A stretch of 64,000 bases of DNA from assembly GCF_041381155.1 (NCBI RefSeq), contig NC_091142.1:31485528-31549527 (forward strand), written 5' to 3'. The DNA is from Argopecten irradians (lineage: Eukaryota; Mollusca; Bivalvia; Pectinida; Pectinidae). Under the pieces are notes generated by a model, which searched no databases, had not been told where the DNA came from, and saw only the letters and a program-made list of their open reading frames with translations. Below are positions 12,501 to 24,630 of the stretch, piece after piece; the stretch's first letter is position 1, and every line of letters starts with the position of its first letter. The position numbers and the translations under genes were made by a program.

Positions 12501-15500
12501 GCATCTTTCAAATAAAATGTTAAAGAACGATTTTGTTAAAGATATTTTAACATTTTGTTTCTGAAAAACACCAATAAATACAATTGTATGTGAATAGGCA
12601 AATAATGAGTCGGAAGCTATCTACACATTGAATAACTGAATTAGGAAGAAAGAATTATCAAAACCTTAAAAATAGGAATCATTGTGTAGCTGTAGAAATA
12701 CAACACGAGAGATAATCATAGCTGAGAATCAAAACTCTTCATTTAAGGTAAGCTTGTCCATATGGAATGGTGAAGTTTGACTCCATTTTCAAAATGTTTT
12801 AGAAAGTATGTAAACATAGACGATTTTTATAATGTATATACATTTTATGATAGATGTTTCGTCATGTTCTGAATCATAAAAAATGAAAAATATTTTTATA
12901 TAACAAAAGTTTTACATTTGGCATTAGCTATAGTTTCATGACGTCAACTTTGAAAATAGGCCAAGGACGTCTACTCATTGTTTCAGCCAATACAGGTTTT
13001 TGTTAGCTCAAAATGAAATCTCACCCTAATCTGACAACGAGTCTATTATATCTAGAAGGTACATTGATTGATTATAGAATATAGTGGAAGTGTGTAGGGG
13101 TCTTTCACCCAGCTTGTGCAAACCTATTTTAGGAAGTTATTACGTATGCGAGAATGATTAAATAATATACCTAATATATTTGCGCTGAATTGGTGTTGTT
13201 TTTGATTGTATAAGGTTTACAAAACATGGTAATTCTACAGTTTAACATTTCATTACGTATATCTTCAATAGATTTTAGGCTATTGAACGTACCATCATGT
13301 AAATATATATCTGTTTAAAATCACCCGTGCGTGTAGTATGTACCACACACATAATATATTACATGTATATGCGTGTGTTGATCAATGAATCAACCGTCTA
13401 AAGGCCGTTTAATATATGAATTCAATTGGATTTGAATATCATAATTATGTCGGGTGAATGCATTTCAATGGTGCTCCTACACATTACTGTACACCGGAGG
13501 AAATGCAACTGAACCTATGAATACACAATTATACACAGTCACATACAGCGTAATAATTCAATCTTGTTTGTAAGCAGCATTCTCACTGGCTTTAAAATTT
13601 CCTTTATATAACTATCATAGCGAAATTTCGTACGTTTATTGTTCTTACATAATTGTTTATAATTTACCTGTGAATGTTTTTATTGTTAATTATTCAGATC
13701 TTTATATCTACCTTATGTCCTTATCTTTGTGGAATTACCGCCAATTAATATGACGCTCAATTCTTCACTTATCAATCAGTGTTTATACTGTCGATGTCTC
13801 TACCTGAGGCGATGGTGTCATAGTCATGTATATCTAAGCGCACACTCTAATGTCAAATCTTTTAATTGTTATGTTATTAACCTTACATCCGGAGTTACCT
13901 GCCAAACTGGACAGTAGTCACTTCATAAAAAACGCCTTTTGGATATTTGGAGGCAGTTGGATCCCAACGGTCAAGCGGACAAGACGGTCCACTATATCGG
14001 ACTTATATTACATATTTTCAAAGGTTGGATTTCCAAATAGAGAACAAGTGTGAAACAGTGAACTTATTGATGGATTACCATCTACGGACATAATATACAG
14101 TGTCTACATTGGATTACCAATATCAGTGAACTTTAAATTTACCTTCTATGAAATGTGCCACTATTTTGTTTATTTATGAAATGAAAACCAATTCAAATTA
14201 CCAATACAAGAAACGAGTATAAGCCAGTCGAACTCTTTGTTTTGTGTCCTGCTAATTCAACCAATACTAACGGTCCGAAAACAACCAACAATCAATCAAC
14301 AATAATACACAACACAAAAATCTTATGAAATAACCATAAAGAAAAACAATGGCGTTTGTAACGTCGCGTCTGTTTGGCTGATATAATGGCGTAATGATAT
14401 AGAAAGGTGCCATTCAACACATAATGTGGAAGTTTGAAGATTGTATCCATAGTACATTGAATCATATTGAATTTGGTATAATCTGGTGTACTTGTCGGTT
14501 TATTGAGAGTAGACTCACCCCGAGTTTTGTAATCTCTATAACATATCTATCTGTTAAGTTCAGTTTTTATGGACAACTATACCTGTGACTAGTAAACAAG
14601 TAAAAATTACCATGTTCAAATAATAGTTATAAGATTTGAAGGTAAGATTCTCAAAAATTATCCTGTCTCTGTCATAAATTCCGAATTAGGGATAGTTCCG
14701 TTTCAGGGTAATATTACACCATGGTTTCCAAGAATATGTTTCCCTGATACTTCAGGGAATACTATCACTGTTGTTATCCACCCCTGGATGTAAATCAAAG
14801 GACCAAACTACCTGCTTCATATGTTGTCACGCACAGACCCTCCTTCAGTTTTTTTTTTAGGATTTTTTTTTTATTTTTTGTCAAACAATATATCAACTTT
14901 ACATTAGTCACATAATCATGAAATATAAATATAGTTATCTACCATGCACATCTTGCACTCTGCCATTATTTCATTCATCAGTATAATTGAATTGTTTGGG
15001 TTTTTTGAAAGAGAGGGATGGAGTGAAAAAATGATATAAAGAACAAAGAATTGAGAAGGAAAGACGAGATAATGGGATGAACTAGAAAGGAGAGATCATG
15101 AAGAAAATGAATTAAATTATATTCTTATATGAAAAATAATGAATAAACCAATGAAAACATGAGTAAATAAAAAATAAAGAAAGAAAAAGAAAGAAAGGAA
15201 GGGAAACAAGAAGTGAGATAGACATTTTATTTTTGATAGTGACAATTAATTTGAAAATTACTGCTCAACATCCTGATCAAAAGCAAGCATGACACATGTA
15301 TGTATGTTGCTATTCTATTTTAATAAAAGATATGTGCAACTGTCAGGGATTTGTAAGTTCAACTCTTTAGTAAAATTTTATTTTTTTTCTCCTTTTCCAT
15401 ACGCTATATATTTTTGAACCTAATAATAATCTTTAATACAAGTTTGCTATGATATATTCAAGGGGTGGATATACTGACAGCGATAGTTATGATACGTAAC

Positions 15501-15660
15501 GCTATACACAACGGAAAAAACTTTAATTCAAAATTGTTTCTGCTTCTTTGGATAGTCGTACTAAACATAAATTTAGTACTTCTAACAACGCTATTTAAAT
15601 AAATATAAGTAAACAGAGGTGAGGTAATACTCCCAATTTTTCACATGTATCACAATATTT
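9600..15660. other. Intergenic, AT-rich, no supported multi-exon gene
   Basis: Open frames here are short and none shows a recognised domain. The purine-rich tract at about 15000-15215 is a decayed GA/GAAA microsatellite. A possible signal-peptide exon at 10215 is listed separately. Confidence 0.5.
10215..10306 (+). CDS. Candidate orphan signal-peptide exon
   Basis: An ATG at 10215 opens a 37-codon frame beginning MAVMIELILLSLSIIAQGAY: a short N-region, a hydrophobic core and a plausible cleavage site near Ala-Gln-Gly. If a donor GTATGA at 10307 is used the exon would end in phase 2. No following exon could be assigned before the insertion-rich region, so this may be chance, or the first exon of a gene lost or located elsewhere. 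No function can be proposed. Confidence 0.2.
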
Positions 15661-15669
15661 ACATTAATT

Positions 15670-15980
15670 AAAAATGCTTCACAATCATCTGATCAATGAT
15701 TGATGCTTAATCGTGTATATATATGTTTCTAACTAACACAAAAATACATATAAAATAATTGATTTTGCTTTTGGTACATGCACAACCAGTTTTTAATCTC
15801 ATATCGTGCCGTGGATTTTTTTCGGGATGCAATTAATTATTTTTGATATTTTTATCTTGAAGTAAAATAAGAAGCTCAAATTTTTCAATGATGGTAATGG
15901 TGTAAAGTAAGTAACTTTTGTAACTGAAGAAACATATTTATTTATCACCGGTGGAGCATCATTAAATTAAAAAATATTAT
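15670..15980 (+). mobile_element. TTAA-flanked MITE family M1, copy 1 (A orientation)
   Basis: A non-coding element of about 300 bp ending ggtggagcatcattaa. Internal landmarks are taatcgtgtatatatatg, tttttcgggatgcaatt and gtaatggtgtaaagtaagta. The same order recurs at 33430-33800 and, inverted, at 18325-18600, 46399-46746, 50117-50440 and 63243-63590. The left end is decayed. Confidence 0.65.
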
Positions 15981-16207
15981 AAAGGTTTAAGTTTAGCTGT
16001 CGTTCAGCGAGACGATACAACTTTAGTAAATATTATTTCCTTGTTGATTTAGAAATCACAATAAATTAGGATTCGAAGAAGAATCTCTGTTGGGACTGAT
16101 GTCAGATGATGTTGATTTGATTATCCATCCAATATTTTTTAAACGTGTGTGCTGTAAGTTTTCCACAATGTTATGACCGTGTGTGCCATTTATGTAATAT
16201 TTGTATT

Positions 16208-18021
16208 AGGAAATAAAGATAATAATTGAAAGGCCCATGGGCCTTAGCGGTCACCTGATATCAGATACAGAATGAAACAAAGACATGCATATAAACACTA
16301 TATATTTGCCCATCAGGCCCTTGAAGTCAGTCAGTGATTTTATAAATTTGACTTTTTAATCTGTGAAGATTATTTGGTTACATCAAATCTGTGAATTCAG
16401 AAGTAAGATTTTGAAATGTTATCCATTTTGACCCCTTTTGGCCCCACCCCTCTGGCCCCTGGGGGTCAGCCAGGACCAATTTGGATATGATGTTAAAATG
16501 CTATCTCAGGCTAATAATTCTAACCCAGATTGACTAATTTCCTATGAAAACTAAGCAAATAATGTTCCTAAATGTGTTTTTCCTATATAAACTATAGTAA
16601 ACTTGACCCCCTCCCCAGAAGGGAAACATGAGACCCCAGGGTAATATTATTCACAATTTTTGTAAAGGACTTTAAGACCTTTCCATCTATGCAGAGTATT
16701 TGATTCTACCAGTTCCAGAATTTCAGAAGAAGATTTTTGAAGTTTTAGCCTATTTGACCCGTTTTGGCCCCGCCCCTAAGGCCCCTGGGGATCAGTCATG
16801 GAAAATTTGGTAATAAGATTCAATGGCCATCACATAGGGATAATTCTGACAACAATTGACTAGAAATTTCCTATTATAATGACTAAATAATGCTCAAAAA
16901 TGTGTTTTCCCTACATAAACTACAGTAAACTTAACCCCCTCCCCAGGGGGAAACCTGAGACCCAAGGGTGATGTAATTCACAATTTTCATAAAACACCTT
17001 AAGACCTGTCCATCTATGAAGAGTATTTGATTCTACCATTTCCAGTATTTAAGAAGAAGATTTTTAAAGTTTTAGCCTATTTGCCCCTTTTGGCCCCACA
17101 CCTCTGCCCCGAGGGGGTTGACCAGGACCAACATAGATATAATATTAAAATGTTATCTCAGGCTAATAATTCTAAACAAGTTTGACTCATTTCCTATGAA
17201 AATTGAGCAAAAAATGCTCATAAATGTGTTTTCTCTATATAAGCTATAGTAAACTTGACCCCCTCCCCAGGGGGAAACGTGAGACCCCAGGGTCATATAA
17301 TTCACAATTTTCATAAAACACCTTAAGACCTTTCCATCTATGAAGAGTATGTGATTCTATCAGTTCCAGAATTTCAGAAGAAGATTTTTGAAATTATAGC
17401 CTATTTGACCCCTTTTGACCCCGCCCCTAAGGCCCCTGGGGATCAGTCATGGAAAATTGGTTAATAGGATTCAATGGCCATCTCATACTGATAATTCTGA
17501 CAATATTTGACTCATTTCCTATTACAAATGATCAAAAATACTCAAAAATGTGTTTTCCCTATATAAACTATAGTAAACTTAACCCCCTCCCCAGGGGGAA
17601 ACCTGAGACCCCAGGGTCATATAATTCACAATTTTTGTAAAGGACCTTAGGACCTTTCTATCTATGAAGAGTATTTAATTCCATCACATCTGTGAGTGGA
17701 GAAGAAGATTTTTGAAATTTTAGTCAATTTTACCCCTTTTGGCCCCTCCCATAGCTCCCTGGGGGGTGGGGACCATATAATTCACAATTTTGATTGGCCT
17801 TATGCCTTAGAAGGTTTGTGCAAAATTTCATTGAAATTGCTTCAGCGGTTTTGGAGAAGAAGTCGAAAATGTAAATTGTTTACGGACATACGACGCACGA
17901 CGCACGACGGACGACGGACGACGGACGACGCACGACGCACGACGGACGACGACGGACAAAAGGCGATTAGAATAGGTCACTTGAGACTTCGTATCAGGAA
18001 ATAAAGATAATAATTGAAAGG
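16208..18021 (+). mobile_element. Composite element with tandem core, subtype 1
   Basis: The element begins with a ggcccatgggcc palindrome and gcggtcacctga. It contains about four imperfect units with a gcctatttgacccctttt / gccccgcccctaaggcccctgg core and ctatataaactatagtaaac, and ends with a (GACGGAC/GACGCAC)n tract near 17885-17955 followed by a tcacttgagacttcgtatcagg segment. An identical 26-bp direct repeat lies at 16208-16233 and 17996-18021, immediately flanking it, as expected for a long target-site duplication. It has no coding capacity. Confidence 0.65.
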
Positions 18022-18324
18022 TTAATAAACGGAGATATAATATATCTCCATAATGTTTAAGTCATAATTATTGAGAAAGAAAATTATCTTTGTTGTTGAA
18101 ATTACTTTATTAGTGCTTCGTAAAATTCACTGAAAGAAAATTGGATCGGCATTTTATATTCTATTTTTTTTCTGTTATGTTGTCTGGGTTTATTTTACAT
18201 CACCTGAGATAGTGACTTTCAATTACTCATTCCAACCAAAATACACACGGAGTAAATAACTGTGAAGGGAAATCAAATACTTTTTTTGAAAAAAATGATA
18301 TATATGTTATCATTATATATACTT

Positions 18325-18600
18325 AAGTAACTTACTTTACACAATTACCACCCATGAAATGTTTGAGCTTCTAATTGTATTTCAAGATAAAAATATAAAA
18401 AACAATTGCATCCCGAAACAAATCCGTGGCACTTTTTATGGAACGAAGTACTGATAGCGCATGCACCAAAAGCAAAACAAATTATATTATTTTTTGTGTT
18501 AAGTAGACATATATACATAATTAAACACCAATTATTGTTAAAATAAAGAGTATAATTTATACTTTGTCGGCGATGGAGCATCTTTAATTATTTCTGTTAA
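18325..18600 (-). mobile_element. MITE family M1, copy 2 (inverted)
   Basis: The reverse-orientation landmarks are tgtttgagcttctaattgta, ttgcatcccgaaacaaatcc and gtcggcgatggagcatcttt, followed by AATTA. Together with copy 1 at 15670-15980 it makes an inverted pair around the composite element at 16208-18021. Confidence 0.65.
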
Positions 18601-20254
18601 TAGGATGAGTGTTTAGTTTGGCTTGGTGTATCTCGGCCAGGGAACAGAACACCTGTTTGCTTAAGTTTAACAAATTATGGAGGTAAAAGAAGACAATTGT
18701 GTTCTAATAAAAACGATATTCATATGGGCAATTTAAAAATTGTGAATTGTAAAATATTTTTTCAGCTAAAACAAAGTAAAAAAACATATGATAAATGGAA
18801 AAAAAGTGATAAGTTAACGTCAGAGGTTAATGAGAATCACATCCTGTGAAATAGGTGGAATTCCCTTAGATACACAAAAAACGTCGGATCTCACAGCATG
18901 CAAAAGAGTTCACTTGTATTTATCTGTGATGAATTTAAAATCCCAGAACCTTCCTTGTATTGATATCCGTAAACAATGACAAAGTCGTGTATAAACTTCG
19001 AAACAAATGGTTTACTATATTGGAAACTCTGCATAACAACAGTTACCTAATTGAATTGATTAAAAAGACAAAGTTGATAATATTTCAGATTAAGGTGAGG
19101 TTATGACTTATGAGGAGGAAATCGGTAATTTGAAAATCTCTGTTGAAATTAATTAAGTTTGGCAGGTTGTTTACAATAAGGTATATGCATACATATGTAT
19201 TTCTTGCAATAACTGCATTTTTCAAATTCAATACTGAACAAAATATGATTACTAATGTACCAGCCCATTCACTTCGCCTTATGAATACGAGGAGAAAATC
19301 GGTAATCGTTAATGAAACCAACACGTATCTGCATCATACCTCAGTTATGAGATACACAAGTTAATGTCTGTGTAAAAATGTTGTTTACGTTAAAAGATGA
19401 AATTAGAGATTCAAATTGTTTATCTAAATCTCTGATGAAATTTTTAATTATAATCATTTTTATCAAACCACTTTATGAACTTCGGCGTGTTGTTTACTAC
19501 GAGGTATATGTATTCGTGAACATCCCCCCCCTTTTTATCTCATTTTCCACATTCAATACAAATTCACTTGGCCAGAATATAATGTTCATGACTTGCACGT
19601 TTTGAAATATTTATGTATCGTACTCGTGACATCCATACCGCAATTTAAATACTTCCTGGATGTGACAGCTGCTATTTGTTCTTTCTAAATACTTTTATGA
19701 AATTAGACGGTCCGTTCTTTGAACCGGTAATAATTGTTCAATTGTCTGAAAATTGTTTCACGTATGAAATTAAATATGCTTTGTCATATTTGTAACTCAT
19801 TGTATTTGAAATCAGGTTTAAAAAAAATAATTTTGAGGTTTTTCTTGCTGTCGTCTTGTGTCCTAGTTTAAATTGACATCCCTATGCTGTTTCCGATGTT
19901 TTATTACTTAAGCTTGTAGCTAGACATGTATACCATATTGATAAAACTTTTGCATGTTAACCTACTGCTATCACAAAGATATACATTATAACCACAAAGT
20001 AGGATTGAGTTACAATAGTACTGCGCATTAATCTACACTCGTCATAAAAATATTAATCTTTTGAATACCGATCAACTCATATATTTCATGTTGTAAGTTT
20101 TACAAGTATATTGAGGGACTTTTGTGGTCTAGATTGTTGGACTATGTAGGGAAAGTGAAAAACCCACAGAGATATGTCCATGTATGTAAACTGACTGGCA
20201 CCAAGCTGTTTGTGTTTTATTTGATATGTATTATCATGTGTCATTACACCGAGC
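18601..20254. other. Non-coding AT-rich DNA
   Basis: No gene is supported. Between 19080 and 19600 a weak direct repetition of a ttgtttac..ggtatatg phrase suggests an old duplication, too diverged to be sure. Confidence 0.45.
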
Positions 20255-20301
20255 TAAAACCTACTAATAAATCACTCTTTTTACAGAATACCATATACAA
20301 C
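20255..20301 (+). repeat. 46-bp minisatellite, left-most block
   Basis: One unit of the form actaataaatcactcttt...acagaataccatatacaac, interrupted at 20301 by the hAT-like insertion. The array resumes at 21113. Confidence 0.7.
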
Positions 20302-21112
20302 CAGTGGCGTAGCTAGGTTTGGATAGGCCTGCATGCCTGGGGGTGCAGGGTCCAGGGGCGAAGCCCCGGTAGGGGGTATGGGGGGCGAAGCCCCCCAGAA
20401 GCTGACGGGAACTTGTTACAATGTAGTAATCATTTTACTCCAATGGTCAAATGGAGGTCACGATATTTAGTTGATAACAATGCAGAACTAAATTTAGTTT
20501 ACGTGTTGGTTTGTTTATGACAGCCAGTCAAAGACCACTGTCAAAATTGCGTAAATTGCGTTAGAAGGGACCAGTCCACGACCACCTCAATTAAAAAAAA
20601 ACTAAACATAGTATTTATAACCTATTTTTCTACCTATTCTGTTCTAATTCTAACAATTACAACAACAAAAAATATTTTCTAAATCAACAATCTGTTCATA
20701 TTCGACAAAAATAAAAGTCAACCATTTCGTGAGTAGACACCGAATTGGTATTCGTAAGTGTTTCCCGATTCAAAAGCCACATTTGCTTGAGGGATTTTTG
20801 TGAAGAAGTCTAATATTGTCTTCGACAAGATTCAAACAATCAAATTTAACAACTAAATGCACGTGGTAACCGGAAATATATAGACTATTATACATAATAA
20901 ATTTCCAGAATGGCCAATCTTCAAATCTTTCTAATGTGCACAAAGTTATGTTAGGCATATAGTTGGACATATCATATGTATTTATACGTAATTTATATTC
21001 TGCAGCGTTACGTGTATTCAAATGTTGTGTTTTTTTCTGACTGTATAAAAATGTAAGTCAGAATATTTTTGCATGCTTGAGCATGCAAGCATGCACGGGC
21101 GCTACGCCACTG
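20302..21112. mobile_element. hAT-like non-autonomous DNA transposon, 811 bp
   Basis: The element has perfect 12-bp terminal inverted repeats, CAGTGGCGTAGC on the left and GCTACGCCACTG on the right, with further subterminal GCATGC motifs near both ends. A 5-bp direct repeat ACAAC flanks it (20297-20301 and 21113-21117). Joining the flanks restores a normal minisatellite unit, which proves insertion. The CAG...CTG ends fit the hAT group. The 5-bp duplication is shorter than the usual 8 bp but matches the hAT5-like subgroup as I recall it. No transposase frame is visible, so it is non-autonomous. Confidence 0.75.
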
Positions 21113-21230
21113 ACAACTCTATATTACTAATTAATCACTCTTTTCAGGATATACCGTATACCACTATATATTACTAATAAATCACTCTTTTCAGGATATA
21201 CCGTATACCAGTATATATTTCCATTCTACT
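21113..21230 (+). repeat. 46-bp minisatellite block
   Basis: Two to three units with the core taataaatcactcttttcagg followed by ataccgtataccactatat. The unit is A/T-rich and contains the palindromic-looking gtatac. Confidence 0.7.
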
Positions 21231-21646
21231 TTCAGTTTCCCGTTTAATCTATGTTAAACCAGATGGGCAATATCTGGCTATGAACTCCAATCTGGTCAAG
21301 CGTATGAATATTTGACGTTTCCGCGTCACTGACAATGTATACACTGTATACTTACGCCTATACATAACGGTCAAATATTTTTAAAAGTGGTTTTAAAGTT
21401 GTGCGGTCTATGAAATCTAATGGTATTATCGCGTTGACAAAATAGCATGTATTAAAAATATTATCGCATAATTTTCATTTGTTCGCTTGTTTCAAACCGT
21501 TTTGTGTTGAACTATATTCAGAAGCTGATGCTATGGCTGTTCCGTTTATTGAACTTGGTGACGTCAACACTAGCGCAAGCTGGAAATTCAAAAGATATAC
21601 ATGTATTGTTTTGAATTTGAATGATCGTAATGGAAATATAAGTAAT

Positions 21647-21778
21647 AAACTGTTACCAGATTGGACATACAGTTGATATGAATCCCATCCGTCCAAAAGA
21701 TAAATATTAATGGCGCCCTAACGGGCTTCCTTCCGGATAGGCTTCATATCAACTGTATGTCCACTCTGGTAACAGTTT
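21647..21778. repeat. Long imperfect hairpin
   Basis: The left arm (21647-21690, aaactgttaccaga...) and right arm (21734-21778, ...tctggtaacagttt) pair over about 36 bp with about one to three mismatches around a ~45-bp loop. It may be the end of a foldback element occupying 21230-21780 between minisatellite blocks. No protein domain was recognised in the short frames overlapping it. Confidence 0.65.
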
Positions 21779-21779
21779 T

Positions 21780-21960
21780 TTGCTTAAATACTACTAATAA
21801 ATCACTCTTTTCAGGAAATACCGTATACCAGTATATATTACTAAAAACCACTCTTTATACAGAATACCGTAAAGTATTTTATATTTACTAATAAATCACT
21901 CTTTTCAGGGAATACTGTATACCACTATATCTACTAATAAATCACAATGTTTCGGTTTCG
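21780..21960 (+). repeat. 46-bp minisatellite block
   Basis: About four units, with the spacing between aatcactctt cores varying from 40 to 50 bp and some units partly deleted. Confidence 0.65.
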
Positions 21961-22575
21961 TTCAAAGATGATGATGACTACAGTTTAAACTTTTAAACAT
22001 TCAAAATAAACACGGTAGTAGAGTAGGACATAATTGAATACTATTCATTAAGGATCTGGAGCCAATGAATAGTGAATACGTTTGATGTTTATTTTTAAAA
22101 TTCCACTTAGGCTAGTAACAACATTAGGCCTAGGCTAATCCTACGATTGTTATTTTTCGGAATGGAGTACTAAGCATAAGAGAATGTATCTTAATGTCAA
22201 TCTGAATCTGTTAATATATGTTTGACGTTGAAGTGGATTATTTCAACGGAGAACAAACTATTGACTTTGTCCTTAAGACATGGAGTTACAGGTATAGCCT
22301 AATGGAGTACATATACATGTATGCAATTTACAAACATGCATGCACCGGGTGCATGTAATAAAAGCGTGAAGTGCATCTATTGATACTGTTTTCATATGTT
22401 GTTTTTAAATTAAACTTGTTACAAAATCAAAAGATTATAACTGTCATCCCGAAACAGAATTTACAATGCGATGCTTATTTAGTTTCACATTCATTTCAAA
22501 ATGCAAAAAATTCAGAAAAATAATAAAACAATAACAGTATTTTGAATTCGGTCAATACATGATTATATCAACAAC

Positions 22576-22622
22576 AGAAAAAATATCGACCTCGGACTAC
22601 GTCCTCGGTCAATATTTTTTCT
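22576..22622. repeat. Short palindrome
   Basis: gaaaaaatatcgacctcgg and its near-perfect inverted match ccgaggtcaatattttttc face each other around a few bases. No promoter or gene is attached to it. Confidence 0.5.
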
Positions 22623-22667
22623 TTGGTCGATAGAACCATATATCGACCTCATCAAAATGCTATGTTT

Positions 22668-23048
22668 GTATAATATTTACTTATAAATCACACTTTTCAG
22701 AAAATACCGTATACCACTATATTTTATAATAAATCACTCTTTTCAGGGAATACCGTATACCACTATATTTACTAATAAATCACCCTTTTTAAAAAATACC
22801 GTTTACAATTATATTTATTAATAAATCACTCTTTTCAGGGAATATCGTATACCACTATATTTACTAATAAATCACCCTTTTTACAGAATACCGTATACCA
22901 TTATATTTACTAATAAATCACTCTTTCAGGGAATACCGTATACCACTATATTTACTAATAAATCACACTTTTCAGGTAATACCGTATGCAACTATATTTA
23001 CTTATAAATCACTCTTTTTAGAGAATACCGTATACAACTATATATTTA
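22668..23048 (+). repeat. 46-bp minisatellite, main block
   Basis: About eight tandem units with the core aaatcactctttt(c/t)aggga followed by ataccgtataccactatatt. The block is cut at 23048 by the composite element at 23049-24613, after which aataaatcactctt resumes at 24614. Confidence 0.75.
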
Positions 23049-24613
23049 CTAACAAGAGGCCCAGAGGGCCTGTATCGCTCACCTGGTTTTTTGTTAGTAA
23101 TTATCACAAGACTCTGACAATTAGAAAAAAAAGCAAAATTGACTCCCAAAGTTTTATTTTGAATCACAACCATACAATGATGCTATTGATACCATACAAA
23201 TATGCTATCCAATACATAGGTTCAGAGACAAAGTAATTTATATGAAAGTAGTAGCCTAATTGACCTTTTTGACCTCGCATCTATTGCCGTCTAAGGCCCC
23301 GGGGGTCAGCCCTATCATTTGTACAATTTCAAATCCCCACCCTATAAGGATGCTACCATTGCATTATAAGTGCTCTTCCATTCTTAGTTGCAGAGAAGAA
23401 GTCGTTTATATGGAAATACATGTAGCTAAATAAGCCCCTTTTGACCCCACCCTTCAGGCCCCCGGGGGGTCAGCCCCATCATTTGCAAAATTTTGAATCC
23501 AAACCCTATAAGGATGTAACCATTGCATTATGAGCGTAATCCCACGTTAAGCTGTAGAGAAAAAGTCATTTATATGGAAATTGACCACTTTTGACCCCAC
23601 CCCTCAGGCCCCCGGGGGTCAGCCCTATCATTTGCACAATTTGGAATCCCCACCCTATAAGGATGCTACCATTGCATTATGGGTGCTATACCATGCTTAG
23701 TTGCAGAGAAGAAGTCATTTATATGGAAATAGCCAAATTGACCCCTTTTAACCCCGCCCCTCAGGCCCCCAGGGGGTCAGCCCTATCATTTGCACAATTT
23801 TGAATCCCCACACTATAAGGATGCTACCATTGTATTATTGGTGCTATACCATGCTTAGTTTCAGAGAAGAAGTCGTTTATATGGAAATAGCCAAATTGGC
23901 CCCTTTTGACCCCGCCCCTCAGGCCCCCGGGGGGTCAGCCCCATCATTTGCACAATTTGGAATCCCCACCCTATAAGGATGCTACCATTGCATTATGGGT
24001 GCTATACCACGCTTAGTTGCAGAGAAGAAGTCATTTATATGGAAAAAGCCAAATTGACCCCTTTTGACCCCGCCCCTCAAGCCCCCGGAGGGGTCAGCCC
24101 TATCATTTGCACAATTTTGAATCCCCACCCTATAAGGATGCTACCATTGCATTATGGGTGCTATACCATGCTTAGTTTCAGAGAAGAAGTCGTTTTTATG
24201 GAAATAGCCAAATTGACCCCATTTGACCCCGCCCCTCAGGCCCCCGGGGGGTCAGCCCCATAATTTGTACAAGTTTGAATCCCCACCCTATAAGGATGCT
24301 ACCATTGCATTATGGGTGCTATCCCATGCTTGGTTTCAGAGAAGAAGTCGTTTATATGGAAATAGCCAAATTGACCCCTTTTGGCCCCACCCCTCAGGCC
24401 CCCGGGGGATCAGCCCCATTATTTGTACAATTTTCAGTTAGAAGCCCATAAGGATGCTACCAGTCAAATTTTGTTGAAATCCGACCAGCGGTTATGGAGA
24501 AGAAGTCGATTGTTGACGGACGACGGACGACGGACGACGGACGCTGCGGTATCCCATAAGCCGGACGCTGCGATATCCCATAAGCTCACCTCGGTCCTTC
24601 GGACCAGGTGAGC
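23049..24613 (+). mobile_element. Composite element with ~155-bp tandem core and 3' hairpin, subtype 2
   Basis: The left end reads acaagaggcccagagggcc, a small hairpin, then gctcacctgg. The body is about eight units of ~155-160 bp, each with gaccccgcccctcaggcccc, ggggtcagcc, tataaggatgctaccattgc and agagaagaagtc. The right end has a (GACGGAC)n tract (about 24515-24545) and a near-perfect stem of agctcacct / aggtgagct enclosing GGTCC-TTC-GGACC (about 24583-24613). The layout resembles the bivalve pearl-like or Helentron-associated non-autonomous elements. It sits inside the 46-bp minisatellite. Open frames across it are repeat artefacts. Confidence 0.7.
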
Positions 24614-24630
24614 TAATAAATCACTCTTCA

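Noticed and set aside
13850..14053. 67-codon frame with a hydrophobic start (MSNLLIVMLLTLHPELPAKL)
   Set aside because: Looks like a signal peptide, but the rest is unrecognised, no splice partners were found and a chance AT-rich frame is likely.
17696..18004. 102-codon open frame rich in Arg/Thr/Asp
   Set aside because: Its C-terminal part is the (GACGGAC)n tract of the composite element, not a protein.
23591..24611. Series of overlapping Pro-rich open frames (LTPFDPAPQAPG repeats)
   Set aside because: They are translations of the ~155-bp tandem units and shift frame between units.
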